From assembly GCF_000374185.1 (NCBI RefSeq), contig NZ_KB910518.1, positions 1,110,546 to 1,174,545 of the forward strand: DNA of 64,000 nucleotides. The letters run 5' to 3'. The translations under genes were made by a program, and so were the position numbers. Shown here piece after piece: positions 17,929-27,758 of the stretch (positions are counted from its first letter, which is position 1; each line of letters begins with the position of its first letter). Origin of the DNA: Paenibacillus sp. HW567 (GTDB lineage Bacteria; Bacillota; Bacilli; Paenibacillales; Paenibacillaceae). Under the pieces are notes generated by a model that did no database searches, was not told where the DNA came from, and saw only the letters and a program-made list of their open reading frames with translations.

Positions 17929-20900
17929 ATGCAAAAAGTAGATGTCAGAGAAAAAGCGCGGGCGAGAGACGTCCGCATTCTGAAGAAATGGAGCGACGAA
18001 AATACGTTCCGCAAATCTATGGAGAACCGCGCAGGCCGTCCGAACTATGTGTTCTATGAAGGGCCGCCAACAGCGAACGGCGTGCCGCATATCGGGCACG
18101 TGCTGGGCCGCGTAATCAAGGACTTTATCGGCCGTTACCAGACGATGAAGGGCTATCGTGTTGTACGCAAAGCGGGCTGGGATACACACGGCCTGCCGGT
18201 AGAACTGGGCGTACAGAAGAAGCTGGGGATCTCCGGTAAGCAGGATATTGAAGAATATGGAGTCGAGAAGTTCATCAAGGAGTGCAAAGACAGCGTATTT
18301 GGCTATGAGAAGCAGTGGCGCGAGTTCACGGAAGCTATCGGGTACTGGACCGATCTGGATCATCCGTATGTTACCCTGGACAATACCTACATTGAGAGTG
18401 TATGGAACATCCTGGCGACGGTGCATGAGAAAGGGCTGCTGTACCGCGGACACCGCGTAAGCCCGTATTGCCCGAGCTGTCAGACTACCCTTAGCTCCCA
18501 CGAAGTGGCGCAGGGCTACAAGACGGTCAAGGATCTTAGTGCAACAGCCAAGTTCAAGCTGGCTGGCAGCGGCGATTATGTGCTGGCTTGGACCACCACG
18601 CCTTGGACACTTCCGGCGCACATGGCGCTGGCGATGAACCCGGACATGGAGTATGTCCGCGTTCAGCAGGAAGACGGCGTGTATGTACTCGCGAAGAATC
18701 TTGTGGATGATGTGCTTAAGGGCGATTTTACAATCCTGTCCACACATAAGGGTACGGATTTTATCGGCCAGAGCTACACTCCGCCATTCGGCTACATCAA
18801 GGCGGAGAAGCACAATGTAATTGTCGGTGCGTCTTTTGTTACGGATTCCAGCGGTACCGGAATCGTGCATATGGCTCCGGCGCATGGTGAAGATGACTAT
18901 AAGAGCTGCCGCGAGAACGGCATCAGCTTCGTGAATGTGGTGGATGTCTCCGGTAAATATACCGACGTGGTTTCTGATTTTGCCGGACGATTCGTGAAGG
19001 AATGCGATCTGGATATCGTGAAGGTGCTCTCCGAGAAAGGGCTGCTGTACAGCAAGGAGAAATACGAGCACAGCTATCCGTTCTGCTGGCGCTGCGATAC
19101 GCCGCTGCTCTACTATGCAACAGATAGCTGGTTCATCAAAACAACAGCCATCAAGGATGAGCTGATTGCGAACAATAACAGTGTGGACTGGTATCCTGAG
19201 CATGTGCGTGAAGGCCGCTTCGGCAAGTTCCTGGAAGAGCTGGTGGACTGGAATATCAGCCGCAACCGTTACTGGGGAACGCCGCTGAATATCTGGGTCT
19301 GCCAGGACACGGGCAAGGAATTCGCGCCGCACAGCATCGCGGAACTCCGTTCAATGGCCATCGGTGAAGTGCCTGAGGATATCGAGCTGCATAAGCCGTA
19401 TGTCGACAACATCAAGCTGCGCAGCCCGTTCAGTGAAGGCGGCGTGATGGTGCGGACCTCCGAGGTCATCGACGTCTGGTTTGACAGCGGTTCGATGCCG
19501 TTCGCACAGAGCCATTATCCGTTTGAGAATGAAGATACGTTCGAGGATCAGTATCCGGCGGATATGATCTGCGAAGGGATCGACCAGACCCGCGGCTGGT
19601 TCTACAGCCTGCTTGCCGTATCGACGCTGTTCAAGGGCAAAGCGCCATACAAAGCGGTTATCGCGCACGGCCACATCTTTGATGAGAACGGCCAAAAAAT
19701 GTCCAAATCCAAAGGCAATGTCATCGACCCTTGGGAAATCATGAACGAATACGGTACGGATGCGTTCCGCTGGGCGATCCTGTCCGACAGCGCGCCGTGG
19801 AACAACAAACGTTTTTCACGCGGCCTGGTCGGTGAGACGAAATCCAAGGTGGTGGATACGCTGGTCAACACACATGCGTTCCTGACGCTGTATGCCGGTA
19901 TCGACGGCTATGAACCTGCGGATCATCCGTTCAGGGTGTCTAAGCACAAGCTGGACCGCTGGATTCTGTCCCGCCTGAACAGTCTGATCCTTGTGGTTGA
20001 TAAGGGCCTGGCCATCAATGATTTTGTCAATACGTCCAGAGCGCTTGAGAATTTCGTGGATGAGCTGAGCAACTGGTATATCCGCCGTTCCCGTGACCGG
20101 TTCTGGGGCAGCGGCCTTGGCGAAGAGAAGCTTGACGCTTACCGCACATTGACGCATGTACTCTTGACTACAGCTAAGCTGATGGCTCCATTTATGCCGA
20201 TGCTGTCCGAGGATATCTTTACGAACCTGGGCGGCGGGGAAAGCGTGCATCTGGCTGACTATCCGGCCGCAGACGAGAGCCTGATTGATCTTGAGCTGGA
20301 ACGGGACATGGAGAGCGCGAGACAAATCGTTGAGCTGGCCCGCAACGTCCGCAACGAATCGGGCATCAAGACACGCCAGCCGCTGTCCGAGCTGATTGTG
20401 TCGATCGACCGCAGCTTCCGTGTGGCGGATTATGAAGAGATCATCAAGGATGAGATCAATGTCAAACAGATCGTGGTGGAGAACAGCGACAGCGGATTTG
20501 TTGATTTTACACTCAAGCTGAACCTCAAGGTAGCCGGTAAAAAATACGGCAAAAATGTTGGCTTCCTTCAAGGTTTCCTGAAAGGAATGGACAGCGGCGC
20601 TACCCGTAAAACGGTACAGGACGGTGTCATCTCGATTCTTTCGCCTGAAGGGGAAGAACTGCAAATCACCGCCGAGGAGCTGCTTGTGGAGAAACAGGCC
20701 AAAACGGGCTTTGCCTCGGCATCCGGTTATGGGCTTACTGTGGCGCTGAATACCGAAATTACGCCAGAGCTGGTGCAGGAAGGCTGGGTTCGCGAGATTG
20801 TGCGCGCGGTGCAGGATTACCGCAAACGTCTGGATCTGCCGATCGAGAAGCGGGTCGCCCTGACTCTGAAGGTAGACGAGGAGCTGAAGGCTGCGGTAAC

Positions 20901-21021
20901 GGCGTTTGAGCATGTGCTTCGTGAGAACGTGCTGGTGACAACGGTTGATTTTGACGGGGAGCAAGTCTTTGAGCCGGTGGAGGCCGGGGGCCGAACCTTC
21001 GGAATTCATATCGGAGTCTAA
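17929..21021 (+). CDS. ileS: Isoleucyl-tRNA synthetase
   Basis: Class I aminoacyl-tRNA synthetase of about 1030 residues that charges tRNA-Ile and edits Val. The HIGH motif is in GPPTANGVPHIGHVLGR, the KMSKS motif is in KMSKSKGNVIDPW, and the editing domain includes WTTTPWTLPAHMAL and GTGIVHMAPAHGEDDY. The anticodon-binding helical domain and a C-terminal extension follow (FVDELSNWYIRRSRDRFW; IREIVRAVQDYRK type). The length and absence of a C-terminal zinc domain suggest the eukaryote-like IleS2 class, which is often less mupirocin-sensitive; this is an inference. ATG 17929 gives MQKVDVREKARARDVR; in-frame starts at 17875 and 17908 would add residues encoded by the repeat arm. Expression is controlled by the T-box upstream. 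Confidence 0.95.
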   Translation: MQKVDVREKARARDVRILKKWSDENTFRKSMENRAGRPNYVFYEGPPTANGVPHIGHVLGRVIKDFIGRYQTMKGYRVVRKAGWDTHGLPVELGVQKKLGISGKQDIEEYGVEKFIKECKDSVFGYEKQWREFTEAIGYWTDLDHPYVTLDNTYIESVWNILATVHEKGLLYRGHRVSPYCPSCQTTLSSHEVAQGYKTVKDLSATAKFKLAGSGDYVLAWTTTPWTLPAHMALAMNPDMEYVRVQQEDGVYVLAKNLVDDVLKGDFTILSTHKGTDFIGQSYTPPFGYIKAEKHNVIVGASFVTDSSGTGIVHMAPAHGEDDYKSCRENGISFVNVVDVSGKYTDVVSDFAGRFVKECDLDIVKVLSEKGLLYSKEKYEHSYPFCWRCDTPLLYYATDSWFIKTTAIKDELIANNNSVDWYPEHVREGRFGKFLEELVDWNISRNRYWGTPLNIWVCQDTGKEFAPHSIAELRSMAIGEVPEDIELHKPYVDNIKLRSPFSEGGVMVRTSEVIDVWFDSGSMPFAQSHYPFENEDTFEDQYPADMICEGIDQTRGWFYSLLAVSTLFKGKAPYKAVIAHGHIFDENGQKMSKSKGNVIDPWEIMNEYGTDAFRWAILSDSAPWNNKRFSRGLVGETKSKVVDTLVNTHAFLTLYAGIDGYEPADHPFRVSKHKLDRWILSRLNSLILVVDKGLAINDFVNTSRALENFVDELSNWYIRRSRDRFWGSGLGEEKLDAYRTLTHVLLTTAKLMAPFMPMLSEDIFTNLGGGESVHLADYPAADESLIDLELERDMESARQIVELARNVRNESGIKTRQPLSELIVSIDRSFRVADYEEIIKDEINVKQIVVENSDSGFVDFTLKLNLKVAGKKYGKNVGFLQGFLKGMDSGATRKTVQDGVISILSPEGEELQITAEELLVEKQAKTGFASASGYGLTVALNTEITPELVQEGWVREIVRAVQDYRKRLDLPIEKRVALTLKVDEELKAAVTAFEHVLRENVLVTTVDFDGEQVFEPVEAGGRTFGIHIGV

Positions 21022-21189
21022 TCCTCTGCATTACCTGTCCCTAAATGGCATATACTAGGTATGCGTTCAGCGCAAATAGTATATAAACTTCCGTTTTGCT
21101 GATAAAAATGCCGCTGTTGATCATTCGATTGCAGTTCGCAGGCAACCTAGCGGCAAAGGAAAAGGTTCTATGGGTTAGAAGCAAAATGG

Positions 21190-21240
21190 CGAGCCCGGTG
21201 CTTAAAGAGAGTCCTCTCTCTTTTGACCGGGCTCGTTTAC
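21190..21240 (+). terminator. Terminator after ileS
   Basis: CGAGCCCGGT (21190-21199) pairs with ACCGGGCTCG (21226-21235), and an inner AAGAGAG/CTCTCTT stem lengthens the hairpin. The trailing T-run is short (GTTTAC), so efficiency is uncertain. The remaining 260-bp gap to the next gene shows no other feature. Confidence 0.7.
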
Positions 21241-21281
21241 TTTGTGGAACTATAGAGTGACGCTAGAGAGGAGCCAGACGC

Positions 21282-21794
21282 ATGGAGGGACGGAAAGAGG
21301 ACAAGATGGGCACATGGAAAACCGGGAGAATTTCGGTTCGGACATCAGGGGCAGGCGGCACGGATAGGCTTGGAGAGAGCCAGCGCGAGGTTCATTCCTC
21401 GGAGCCGGTTCGGCCTAAGCAGCAGCGCGCAGCAGCCCGTAATGTTCATGATCCGGCAGACTCCGGCGGGTCAAACCGCGATCTGCACGACATGCCGCAG
21501 GAGGAGAAGCTGAATGCTGTCTACCGGCTGACCAGGGGACTGGTGCAGCAAATGGAGAAAGCCAGAATTGCCGAGTATACAGAGCTGCTCAATTCTCCCC
21601 TGCGGCTGATTTGGCTGAATATTCTGTCAGGCGTTGCGCGTGGACTGGGGATTGCGCTGGGCTTTACATTTTTTGCGGCGACGATTATTTATGTGCTTCA
21701 GGTGCTTGGTGCGTTAAATCTGCCGATCATCGGCGATTACATTGCAGACATCGTGCGGATTGTGCAGCATCAGCTTGAGCTGAAGACCTTTTGA
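21282..21794 (+). CDS. DUF5665 membrane protein
   Basis: Protein of 170 residues with a long hydrophilic, arginine- and serine-rich N-terminus (1-70). A helix follows (EEKLNAVYRLTRGLVQQMEKARIAEY), then one or two membrane segments, GLGIALGFTFFAATIIYVLQVL and neighbours, and IIGDYIADIVRIVQHQL. This is the usual form of DUF5665 proteins of Bacillales, whose function is unknown. ATG 21282 has AGGAG at 21269. An ATG at 21306 is a reasonable alternative start. It stands alone between the ileS terminator and the convergent DksA-like gene. Confidence 0.75.
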   Translation: MEGRKEDKMGTWKTGRISVRTSGAGGTDRLGESQREVHSSEPVRPKQQRAAARNVHDPADSGGSNRDLHDMPQEEKLNAVYRLTRGLVQQMEKARIAEYTELLNSPLRLIWLNILSGVARGLGIALGFTFFAATIIYVLQVLGALNLPIIGDYIADIVRIVQHQLELKTF

Positions 21795-21829
21795 AGAGGG
21801 ATCAATAACAAAAAAAGGAGCAGCACCGG

Positions 21830-22561
21830 CTACTCCCTTTCTCTTTTACTCAGCGGGTCCAGCAGATGGCTGCCTTCCTCACTGTCCATATAATGGCGGT
21901 AGCTTGAGCCCTTGATGACAGTCACATGGTTTCCGGCGATATCGGTGGCGATAAAATTCTCCCAAGGCTCCACGAAACCTTCGTTTTCGTCAGCTTCAAT
22001 CTCCATATCATTATATGAAGAAATGTCACTGTCCTCGGCCATGGCGGGGGAATTGGAGCTGCCCCAGCTTTCAACAATTTGCCAGGCGTCTTCGCCGTCA
22101 AAGCCATTTTGATCCTCACGCTCGTCCAGGCTGGTACGTCCAAAGGGCGGAGACAGCAGCTCTTCTTCAACGGGGCGCGTGAAATGCGCGTTTTGGCGGG
22201 GATTATGCTCTTTGCAAAACCGGGTAGCCGGGACTGCCGACAGACGTTCGAAGGAAATCGCTTCACCGCAAACGGCACAGCTTCCGTAGGTTCCTTTTTC
22301 CATGGCGGACAGCGCGGCGTCAATATTCTCCAGCTCATGTTCATCCCGCTCCAGCAGGGAGATATCTATTGAGCGGTTGTACAGCTCCGTGGCGGCATCG
22401 CCGGGATGGTTGTCGATTTCGGACAGCTCTCCGGTTGAATCGCGCATGGCATCCTGCAATCCGTAGTGCTCATTGTTCTGCAGTCTGTGGCTGATTTCCT
22501 GCTGCTGCCGCAGCAGTTCTGCATGCAGCCCGGAGAGCTGCTGTGATGTCAAATGGCTCAT
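21830..22561 (-). CDS. DksA/TraR zinc-finger family protein (YteA type)
   Basis: Protein of 243 residues in the YteA family of Bacillales. The N-terminal half is a coiled coil (SQQLSGLHAELLRQQQEISHRL...) holding the acidic DNHPGDAATE motif. The zinc finger is CAVCGEAISFERLSAVPATRFCKEH, with three Cys and a His rather than the four Cys of E. coli DksA. The C-terminal hundred residues are acidic and family-specific (DYDGEDAW-like, IEADENEGFVEPWENFIATD). DksA acts in the RNA polymerase secondary channel; whether YteA proteins do is not established. ATG 22561 has AAGGAGCGACCTCCT just upstream; an ORF start at 22612 is too long. It is convergent with the DUF5665 gene. Confidence 0.85.
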   Translation of the reverse strand: MSHLTSQQLSGLHAELLRQQQEISHRLQNNEHYGLQDAMRDSTGELSEIDNHPGDAATELYNRSIDISLLERDEHELENIDAALSAMEKGTYGSCAVCGEAISFERLSAVPATRFCKEHNPRQNAHFTRPVEEELLSPPFGRTSLDEREDQNGFDGEDAWQIVESWGSSNSPAMAEDSDISSYNDMEIEADENEGFVEPWENFIATDIAGNHVTVIKGSSYRHYMDSEEGSHLLDPLSKRERE

Positions 22562-22799
22562 AGGAGGTCGCTCCTTTCTATTGCTTAAGGCAGGCTTTTC
22601 ACCGGCGTACACCGGCTTCGTTCTCTGTTAGCTTGACCGGGGAGGCCCGTTTTTAGCGCTGGAAAATAGTCCTATGACCGGATGCATTGTATGCGCGCGC
22701 AATAGACGGCTTCTTGAGGCCTGTGCTACAATATACAAGTCTTTATACAGAATTCGCACCGCCCTCAGCGGGAAAAATAAGAACGGAGTGACAGCTTCT

Positions 22800-23303
22800 G
22801 TGGTGTACTATCTGATAGCGCTAATCGTATTTTTGATCGACCAGGGTACCAAGTATTTGATTGCTACCCGGCTGGAGATCGCAGAACAGATTCCGGTTAT
22901 CAAGGATTTCTTCATTATCACCTCCCACCGCAATCAAGGAGCCGCTTTTGGGATTCTCCAGGGACAGCAGTGGTTCTTTTTCCTGATCACCGTTGTAGTT
23001 GTGGCTGGTATCGTCTGGTACCTCAATAAGGCCAAAGCCACCCGGAAGCTGCTGCCTACCGCGCTCGCGCTGGTGCTGGGAGGAGCCGTGGGCAATTTTC
23101 TGGACCGGATGCTGAACGGCGAGGTAGTTGACTTTCTGATGTTCAATTTTGGCAGCTACACCTTCCCGATTTTTAATGTGGCCGATTCCTGCATCGTCAT
23201 TGGGGTGGCGCTGATTATTCTCGATACACTGCGCGATATGAAGGGCGGAGAGGAAATTACCGAAGTTAAGGAATCCAAGGAAGTTAAGGAAGGGAATGAA
23301 TAG
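22800..23303 (+). CDS. lspA: Signal peptidase II (lipoprotein signal peptidase)
   Basis: Membrane aspartic protease that cleaves the signal peptide of lipid-modified prolipoproteins. It has 167 residues and four transmembrane segments, starting YYLIALIVFLIDQGTKYLI. Conserved elements are TSHRNQGAAFGILQ, GNFLDRMLNGEVVDF (first catalytic Asp) and FNVADSCIVIG (second catalytic Asp). The C-terminus is a charged KE-rich tail of about 20 residues. GTG 22800 or 22803 is chosen, with GGAG at 22785; an in-frame GTG at 22788 and ATG 22674 are less likely. rluD follows two bases later, as in the Bacillus lspA-ylyB pair. Confidence 0.95.
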   Translation: MVYYLIALIVFLIDQGTKYLIATRLEIAEQIPVIKDFFIITSHRNQGAAFGILQGQQWFFFLITVVVVAGIVWYLNKAKATRKLLPTALALVLGGAVGNFLDRMLNGEVVDFLMFNFGSYTFPIFNVADSCIVIGVALIILDTLRDMKGGEEITEVKESKEVKEGNE

Positions 23304-23305
23304 GC

Positions 23306-24271
23306 TTGAACAAGGACGTCAATGAGCAGGCGGCATCCGCTGCCTTCGAAGAAGAAAGGGACGTCACCGAATGGACGGTTGCCGGGGAGAACGCCCGGGA
23401 GCGGATTGATAAATACATTACGGAGTCCTGGGAAGAGGAAATTTCGCGCTCCCAGGTGCAGCAGTGGATTAGCGGTGGACATGTTACGGTTAACGGAGGT
23501 CCGGTTAAAGCCAACTATAAGCTGGCGGAAGGCGATGTGGTCGCTGTTACAGTTCCGGCAGCCGAGGTAACCGATCTGATTGCGGAGGATATTCCGCTTG
23601 AAGTGGCATATGAAGACAGCGATGTTATCGTGGTGAACAAACCCCGCGGCATGGTTGTGCATCCGGCAGCCGGTCACCCTTCCGGCACGCTGGTCAACGC
23701 GCTGATGTATCACTGCAAGGACCTGTCCGGCATTAACGGCGAGATTCGTCCGGGCATTGTGCACCGTATCGACAAAGACACCTCAGGACTGATTATGGCG
23801 GCGAAAAATGATCTCAGCCACGCTTCGCTCGCAGCCCAGCTCAAGGAGCATAGTGTAACACGCCGGTACATAGCGGTAGTGCATGGTAACCTGTCCCATG
23901 ATCAGGGAACGGTGGATGCTCCTATCGGTCGTGATCCGCATGACCGCAAACTGTATACGGTGACGGAGAAGAACAGCAAACGTTCCGTGACCCATTTCAC
24001 CGTATTGGAACGGTTTGGTGATTGCACATTGGTGGAACTGCAGCTAGAAACCGGACGTACCCACCAAATCCGTGTGCATATGAAGTTTATCGGGCATCCG
24101 CTGGTTGGCGATCCGGTCTATGGACGCAGCAAGGGGATCACGATGAACGGACAAGCTTTGCATGCCGCTGTACTGGGATTTGTGCATCCTTCCACTGGTG
24201 AGTATATGGAGTATAATGCGCCAATCCCGGCAGATATGGAAGATGTGTTGTTTATGCTGCGCAGCAGATAA
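23306..24271 (+). CDS. RluD-family 23S rRNA pseudouridine synthase (YlyB)
   Basis: Enzyme of 321 residues that isomerises uridine to pseudouridine in ribosomal RNA. An N-terminal S4 RNA-binding domain (ARERIDKYITESWEEEISRSQVQQWI) is followed by the catalytic domain with HRIDKDTSGL, whose Asp156 is the nucleophile, then RRYIAVVHG and LETGRTHQIRVHMKFIGHPLVGD. These are RluA/RluC/RluD subfamily signatures. The start is TTG 23306, two bases after lspA, with AAGGGA upstream inside the lspA end. The exact target uridine cannot be told. Confidence 0.93.
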   Translation: MNKDVNEQAASAAFEEERDVTEWTVAGENARERIDKYITESWEEEISRSQVQQWISGGHVTVNGGPVKANYKLAEGDVVAVTVPAAEVTDLIAEDIPLEVAYEDSDVIVVNKPRGMVVHPAAGHPSGTLVNALMYHCKDLSGINGEIRPGIVHRIDKDTSGLIMAAKNDLSHASLAAQLKEHSVTRRYIAVVHGNLSHDQGTVDAPIGRDPHDRKLYTVTEKNSKRSVTHFTVLERFGDCTLVELQLETGRTHQIRVHMKFIGHPLVGDPVYGRSKGITMNGQALHAAVLGFVHPSTGEYMEYNAPIPADMEDVLFMLRSR

Positions 24272-24369
24272 ATACAAATTAAGTGATTATAAATCTATGG
24301 TTTTGAAGGCAGCTTTGCTTCATATTTAGACTATGAGAATAATACAAACCAGGAGATGAAACGAAGATT

Positions 24370-25623
24370 ATGAGTATTGAACAATATCAGGATACTTTTA
24401 TTCAGACTAATTTTGCGGACCGCATTGGCGGTGCGAATTACGGCAAAGACACTGCCATCTACAAGTTCGAGAAAATCAAACGCGCCAAAGCATCGGCGAA
24501 GCAGGATTTCCCGAATATTGAGCTGATTGATATGGGTGTTGGCGAACCGGATGAAATGGCGGATGCAGGCATTGTTGCTTCGCTTGCTGCCGAAGCCGCC
24601 AAAGAAGAAAACCGCGGATATTCCGACAACGGAATTCCTGAATTTAAAGCTGCTGCCGCAGCTTATTTGAAGGAAGTATTCCGTGTGGACGGCATCGACC
24701 CTGTAACAGAAGTTGTGCACTCCATTGGCTCGAAGCCGGCACTGGCGATGCTGCCATCCTGCTTCATCAACCCGGGCGATATTACCATTATGACAGTTCC
24801 GGGCTATCCGGTGCTGGGCACCCACACCAAATATCTGGGTGGACAAGTGTTCACAGTAGAGCTTAAGAAGGAAAACAACTTCCTGCCTGACCTGAACTCC
24901 ATCCCTGAGGACGTTGCCCAGAAGGCCAAGCTGCTCTACCTGAACTATCCGAACAACCCGACAGGCGCAAGTGCAACTCCTGAATTTTTCAGCGAGGTAG
25001 TAGCCTGGGCGAAGAAATATAATGTAGTAGTCATTCACGATGCTCCATATTCCGCCTTGACATATGATGGCTTGAAGCCTCTCAGCTTCCTGTCTGTGCC
25101 TGGCGCGAAGGATGTCGGCGTAGAGCTGCACTCCCTGTCCAAGTCCTACAATATGACAGGCTGGAGAATCGGGTTCGTGGCCGGAAATCCGCTCGTAGTC
25201 AAAGCCTTCAGCGATGTGAAGGACAACAATGACTCCGGTCAATTCATCGCTATTCAAAAGGCAGCAGCCTACGGTCTCGCCCATCCTGAGATCACTGAAG
25301 CGATTGCCGACAAGTATTCCCGCCGCCACAATATGCTGGTGGACGCGCTGAACAGCCTGGGCTTCCATGCTGAGAAGCCTAAGGGCTCGTTCTTCCTGTA
25401 TGTGGCTGCACCGAAGGGGGTTAAGGGCGGACGCCGCTTTGAATCCGGTGAGGACTTCTCGCAATACCTCATCCGCGAGAAACTGATCTCCACCGTGCCT
25501 TGGGATGATGCCGGCGCCTTCGTCCGTTTCTCCGTCACCTTCATCGCCAAGGGCGAAGAGGAAGAGAAACGTGTCATTTCCGAAATCAAACGCCGCCTGA
25601 GCGACGTTGAATTTGAATTTTAA
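24370..25623 (+). CDS. dapL: LL-diaminopimelate aminotransferase-type PLP enzyme
   Basis: Class I/II aminotransferase of 417 residues. The PLP lysine lies in SLSKSYNMTGWRIGFVAG. Other fold-type I features are DMGVGEPDEMAD, GYSDNGIPEFKAAAAAYL, YPNNPTGA and VIHDAPYSALTYDG. The NDxG-like and GYSDNGIPEFK patterns resemble LL-diaminopimelate aminotransferases, which make LL-DAP from tetrahydrodipicolinate for lysine and peptidoglycan synthesis. The exact substrate is inferred, and another amino donor/acceptor pair remains possible. AGGAG lies unusually far (14 bases) from ATG 24370. The gene interrupts the Bacillus order rluD-pyrR and has its own terminator. Confidence 0.75.
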   Translation: MSIEQYQDTFIQTNFADRIGGANYGKDTAIYKFEKIKRAKASAKQDFPNIELIDMGVGEPDEMADAGIVASLAAEAAKEENRGYSDNGIPEFKAAAAAYLKEVFRVDGIDPVTEVVHSIGSKPALAMLPSCFINPGDITIMTVPGYPVLGTHTKYLGGQVFTVELKKENNFLPDLNSIPEDVAQKAKLLYLNYPNNPTGASATPEFFSEVVAWAKKYNVVVIHDAPYSALTYDGLKPLSFLSVPGAKDVGVELHSLSKSYNMTGWRIGFVAGNPLVVKAFSDVKDNNDSGQFIAIQKAAAYGLAHPEITEAIADKYSRRHNMLVDALNSLGFHAEKPKGSFFLYVAAPKGVKGGRRFESGEDFSQYLIREKLISTVPWDDAGAFVRFSVTFIAKGEEEEKRVISEIKRRLSDVEFEF

Positions 25624-25640
25624 TTGATTTGGTTCCTACA

Positions 25641-25675
25641 AAGCTGCCGTGGAGAAATCTGCGGCAGCTTTTTTT
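25641..25675 (+). terminator. Terminator of the aminotransferase gene
   Basis: AAGCTGCCG (25641-25649) pairs with CGGCAGCTT (25662-25670) around a 12-base loop and is followed by a T-run to 25675. Confidence 0.9.
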
Positions 25676-25688
25676 GCTTTTCTCCCGT

Positions 25689-25887
25689 GAACTAAAAACC
25701 AAATGGTATGGTGTAAGCAGCGGAGGGGAAGTTTGGAACTGGAGGAGCGGTAGCGTCCGCCTTTAGGTTTGGATTTCTACCGCAGACAGCGGAAGATAAT
25801 CAAGAAATCCAAACCTAACAGCGGCCGGAAGTCCAAACATTCCCTGGAGCTGCGGCCGTCACCATACCAAACTGTGTTTTTTAGTTC
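25689..25887. repeat. 199-bp imperfect palindrome with terminal inverted repeats (MITE-like)
   Basis: The ends GAACTAAAAA...GGTATGGTG (25689-25713) and CACCATACC...TTTTTTAGTTC (25860-25887) are inverted copies. Inside, GGTTTGGATTTCT pairs with AGAAATCCAAACC, and GCAGCGGAGGGGAA-type sequence pairs with TTCCCTGGAGCTGC, so the whole element can fold into one long hairpin. No protein-coding frame in it is convincing. It sits between the aminotransferase terminator and the pyr promoter. Size and shape fit a miniature inverted-repeat element; a structured RNA is the alternative. Confidence 0.75.
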
Positions 25888-25897
25888 CTCCCCCCAT

Positions 25898-25926
25898 TTG
25901 ACACCCGCCACAACATCTGTCATAAT
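25898..25926 (+). promoter_or_regulatory. Sigma-A promoter of the pyr operon
   Basis: A consensus TTGACA (25898-25903) and CATAAT (25921-25926) are separated by 17 bp, just outside the palindromic element and 30 bp before the PyrR-binding sequence. Confidence 0.85.
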
Positions 25927-25955
25927 CCTTGTAGTTGAATATGCGCCTTTAATTC

Positions 25956-26739
<784 letters not shown>

Positions 26740-26741
26740 CG

Positions 26742-27650
26742 ATGATGACAGCAACCAAGGTGAAGGAACGCAGTCTGCTGGGAATTAAGGAGCTGGACCG
26801 GACGGAGATTTTGCAGCTTTTGAACAGAACGGCATACTGGGACAATCAGGCCGAGAAGCTAACACCGGTGCTGAGATCGCATTTTGTGGCGAATATGTTT
26901 TTTGAGAACAGCACGCGTACCCGGTTTTCCTTTGAAATGGCTGAGAAACGGCTGGGCGTTCAGGTGCTCAACTTCACGGCTGCTGCTTCCAGTGTCGAAA
27001 AAGGCGAGTCGATCTACGACACCGTACGCACGCTGGAGTCGATGGGGATCGACGCCGGAGTAGTGCGCTTGAAGCCTGCGGGTGTGCTTCAGCAGCTCGC
27101 TGAGAAAGTATCCATCCCGCTGATCAATGCAGGGGACGGCAATAATGAGCATCCCACACAGGCGCTGCTGGATCTGTACACGATGAGCAAAAACTTTGGA
27201 GAATTTAAGGGGCTTAAGGTTTCAATCATCGGAGATATTATGCATAGCAGGGTAGCCCGCTCAAACCTGTGGGGACTGACCAAAATGGGAGCCCAGGTGC
27301 AGTTCTGCGCACCGGACAGCATGAAGGCGCCTGAGCTTGCCGAATTCGCACCTTACGTCAGCATGGAGGAAGCGCTGAAAGCGGATGTGGTCATGATGCT
27401 GCGCGTGCAGCTTGAGCGCCATGCTACAGGGATTCTGCAGTCGGCGGAAGAATACCGCAAGCAGTATGGACTTACCGAAGAGCGCGCCGCGAAGCTGGAC
27501 AAGAATACGATCATCATGCACCCGGCGCCGGTGAACCGGAATGTCGAAATTGACGACGCAGTGGTGGAAAGCGACAAATCGCGGATTTTTCCTCAGATGG
27601 CGAATGGAGTGCCGGTACGCATGGCTGTAATGGAAAGAGCGATCCACTAA
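26742..27650 (+). CDS. pyrB: Aspartate carbamoyltransferase catalytic subunit
   Basis: Makes N-carbamoyl-L-aspartate from carbamoyl phosphate and aspartate, the first committed step of pyrimidine synthesis. The 302 residues contain the carbamoyl phosphate motif ENSTRTRFSFE, then SVEKGESIYDT, NAGDGNNEHPTQALLDL, GDIMHSRVARSN and MHPAPVNRNVEI, and end VRMAVMERAI. It begins two bases after pyrR. No regulatory chain gene (pyrI) is present, normal for Bacillales. The uracil permease gene pyrP, which lies between pyrR and pyrB in B. subtilis, is absent. Confidence 0.97.
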   Translation: MMTATKVKERSLLGIKELDRTEILQLLNRTAYWDNQAEKLTPVLRSHFVANMFFENSTRTRFSFEMAEKRLGVQVLNFTAAASSVEKGESIYDTVRTLESMGIDAGVVRLKPAGVLQQLAEKVSIPLINAGDGNNEHPTQALLDLYTMSKNFGEFKGLKVSIIGDIMHSRVARSNLWGLTKMGAQVQFCAPDSMKAPELAEFAPYVSMEEALKADVVMMLRVQLERHATGILQSAEEYRKQYGLTEERAAKLDKNTIIMHPAPVNRNVEIDDAVVESDKSRIFPQMANGVPVRMAVMERAIH

Positions 27651-27679
27651 AGACCTGACAACTTCTATTTTAATAAATA

Positions 27680-27708
27680 TACACAAAGATGAATTTTTAT
27701 TATATAAT
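27680..27708 (+). promoter_or_regulatory. Possible internal promoter before pyrC
   Basis: The 108-bp gap between pyrB and pyrC is strikingly AT-rich and contains a perfect TATAAT (27703-27708), 17 bp after a weak TACACA. It might give PyrR-independent expression of pyrC onward. The -35 match is poor. Confidence 0.25.
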
Positions 27709-27758
27709 AACTACAGAGCCCGCGGCCTTTGTCTGCGGGTAGAAGGAGAATCAGAACC

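Noticed and set aside
17863..19332. A 489-codon minus-strand frame opposite the start of ileS
   Set aside because: Shadow of ileS; the composition is rich in His, Ile and Arg without any family motif, and no ribosome binding site is present.
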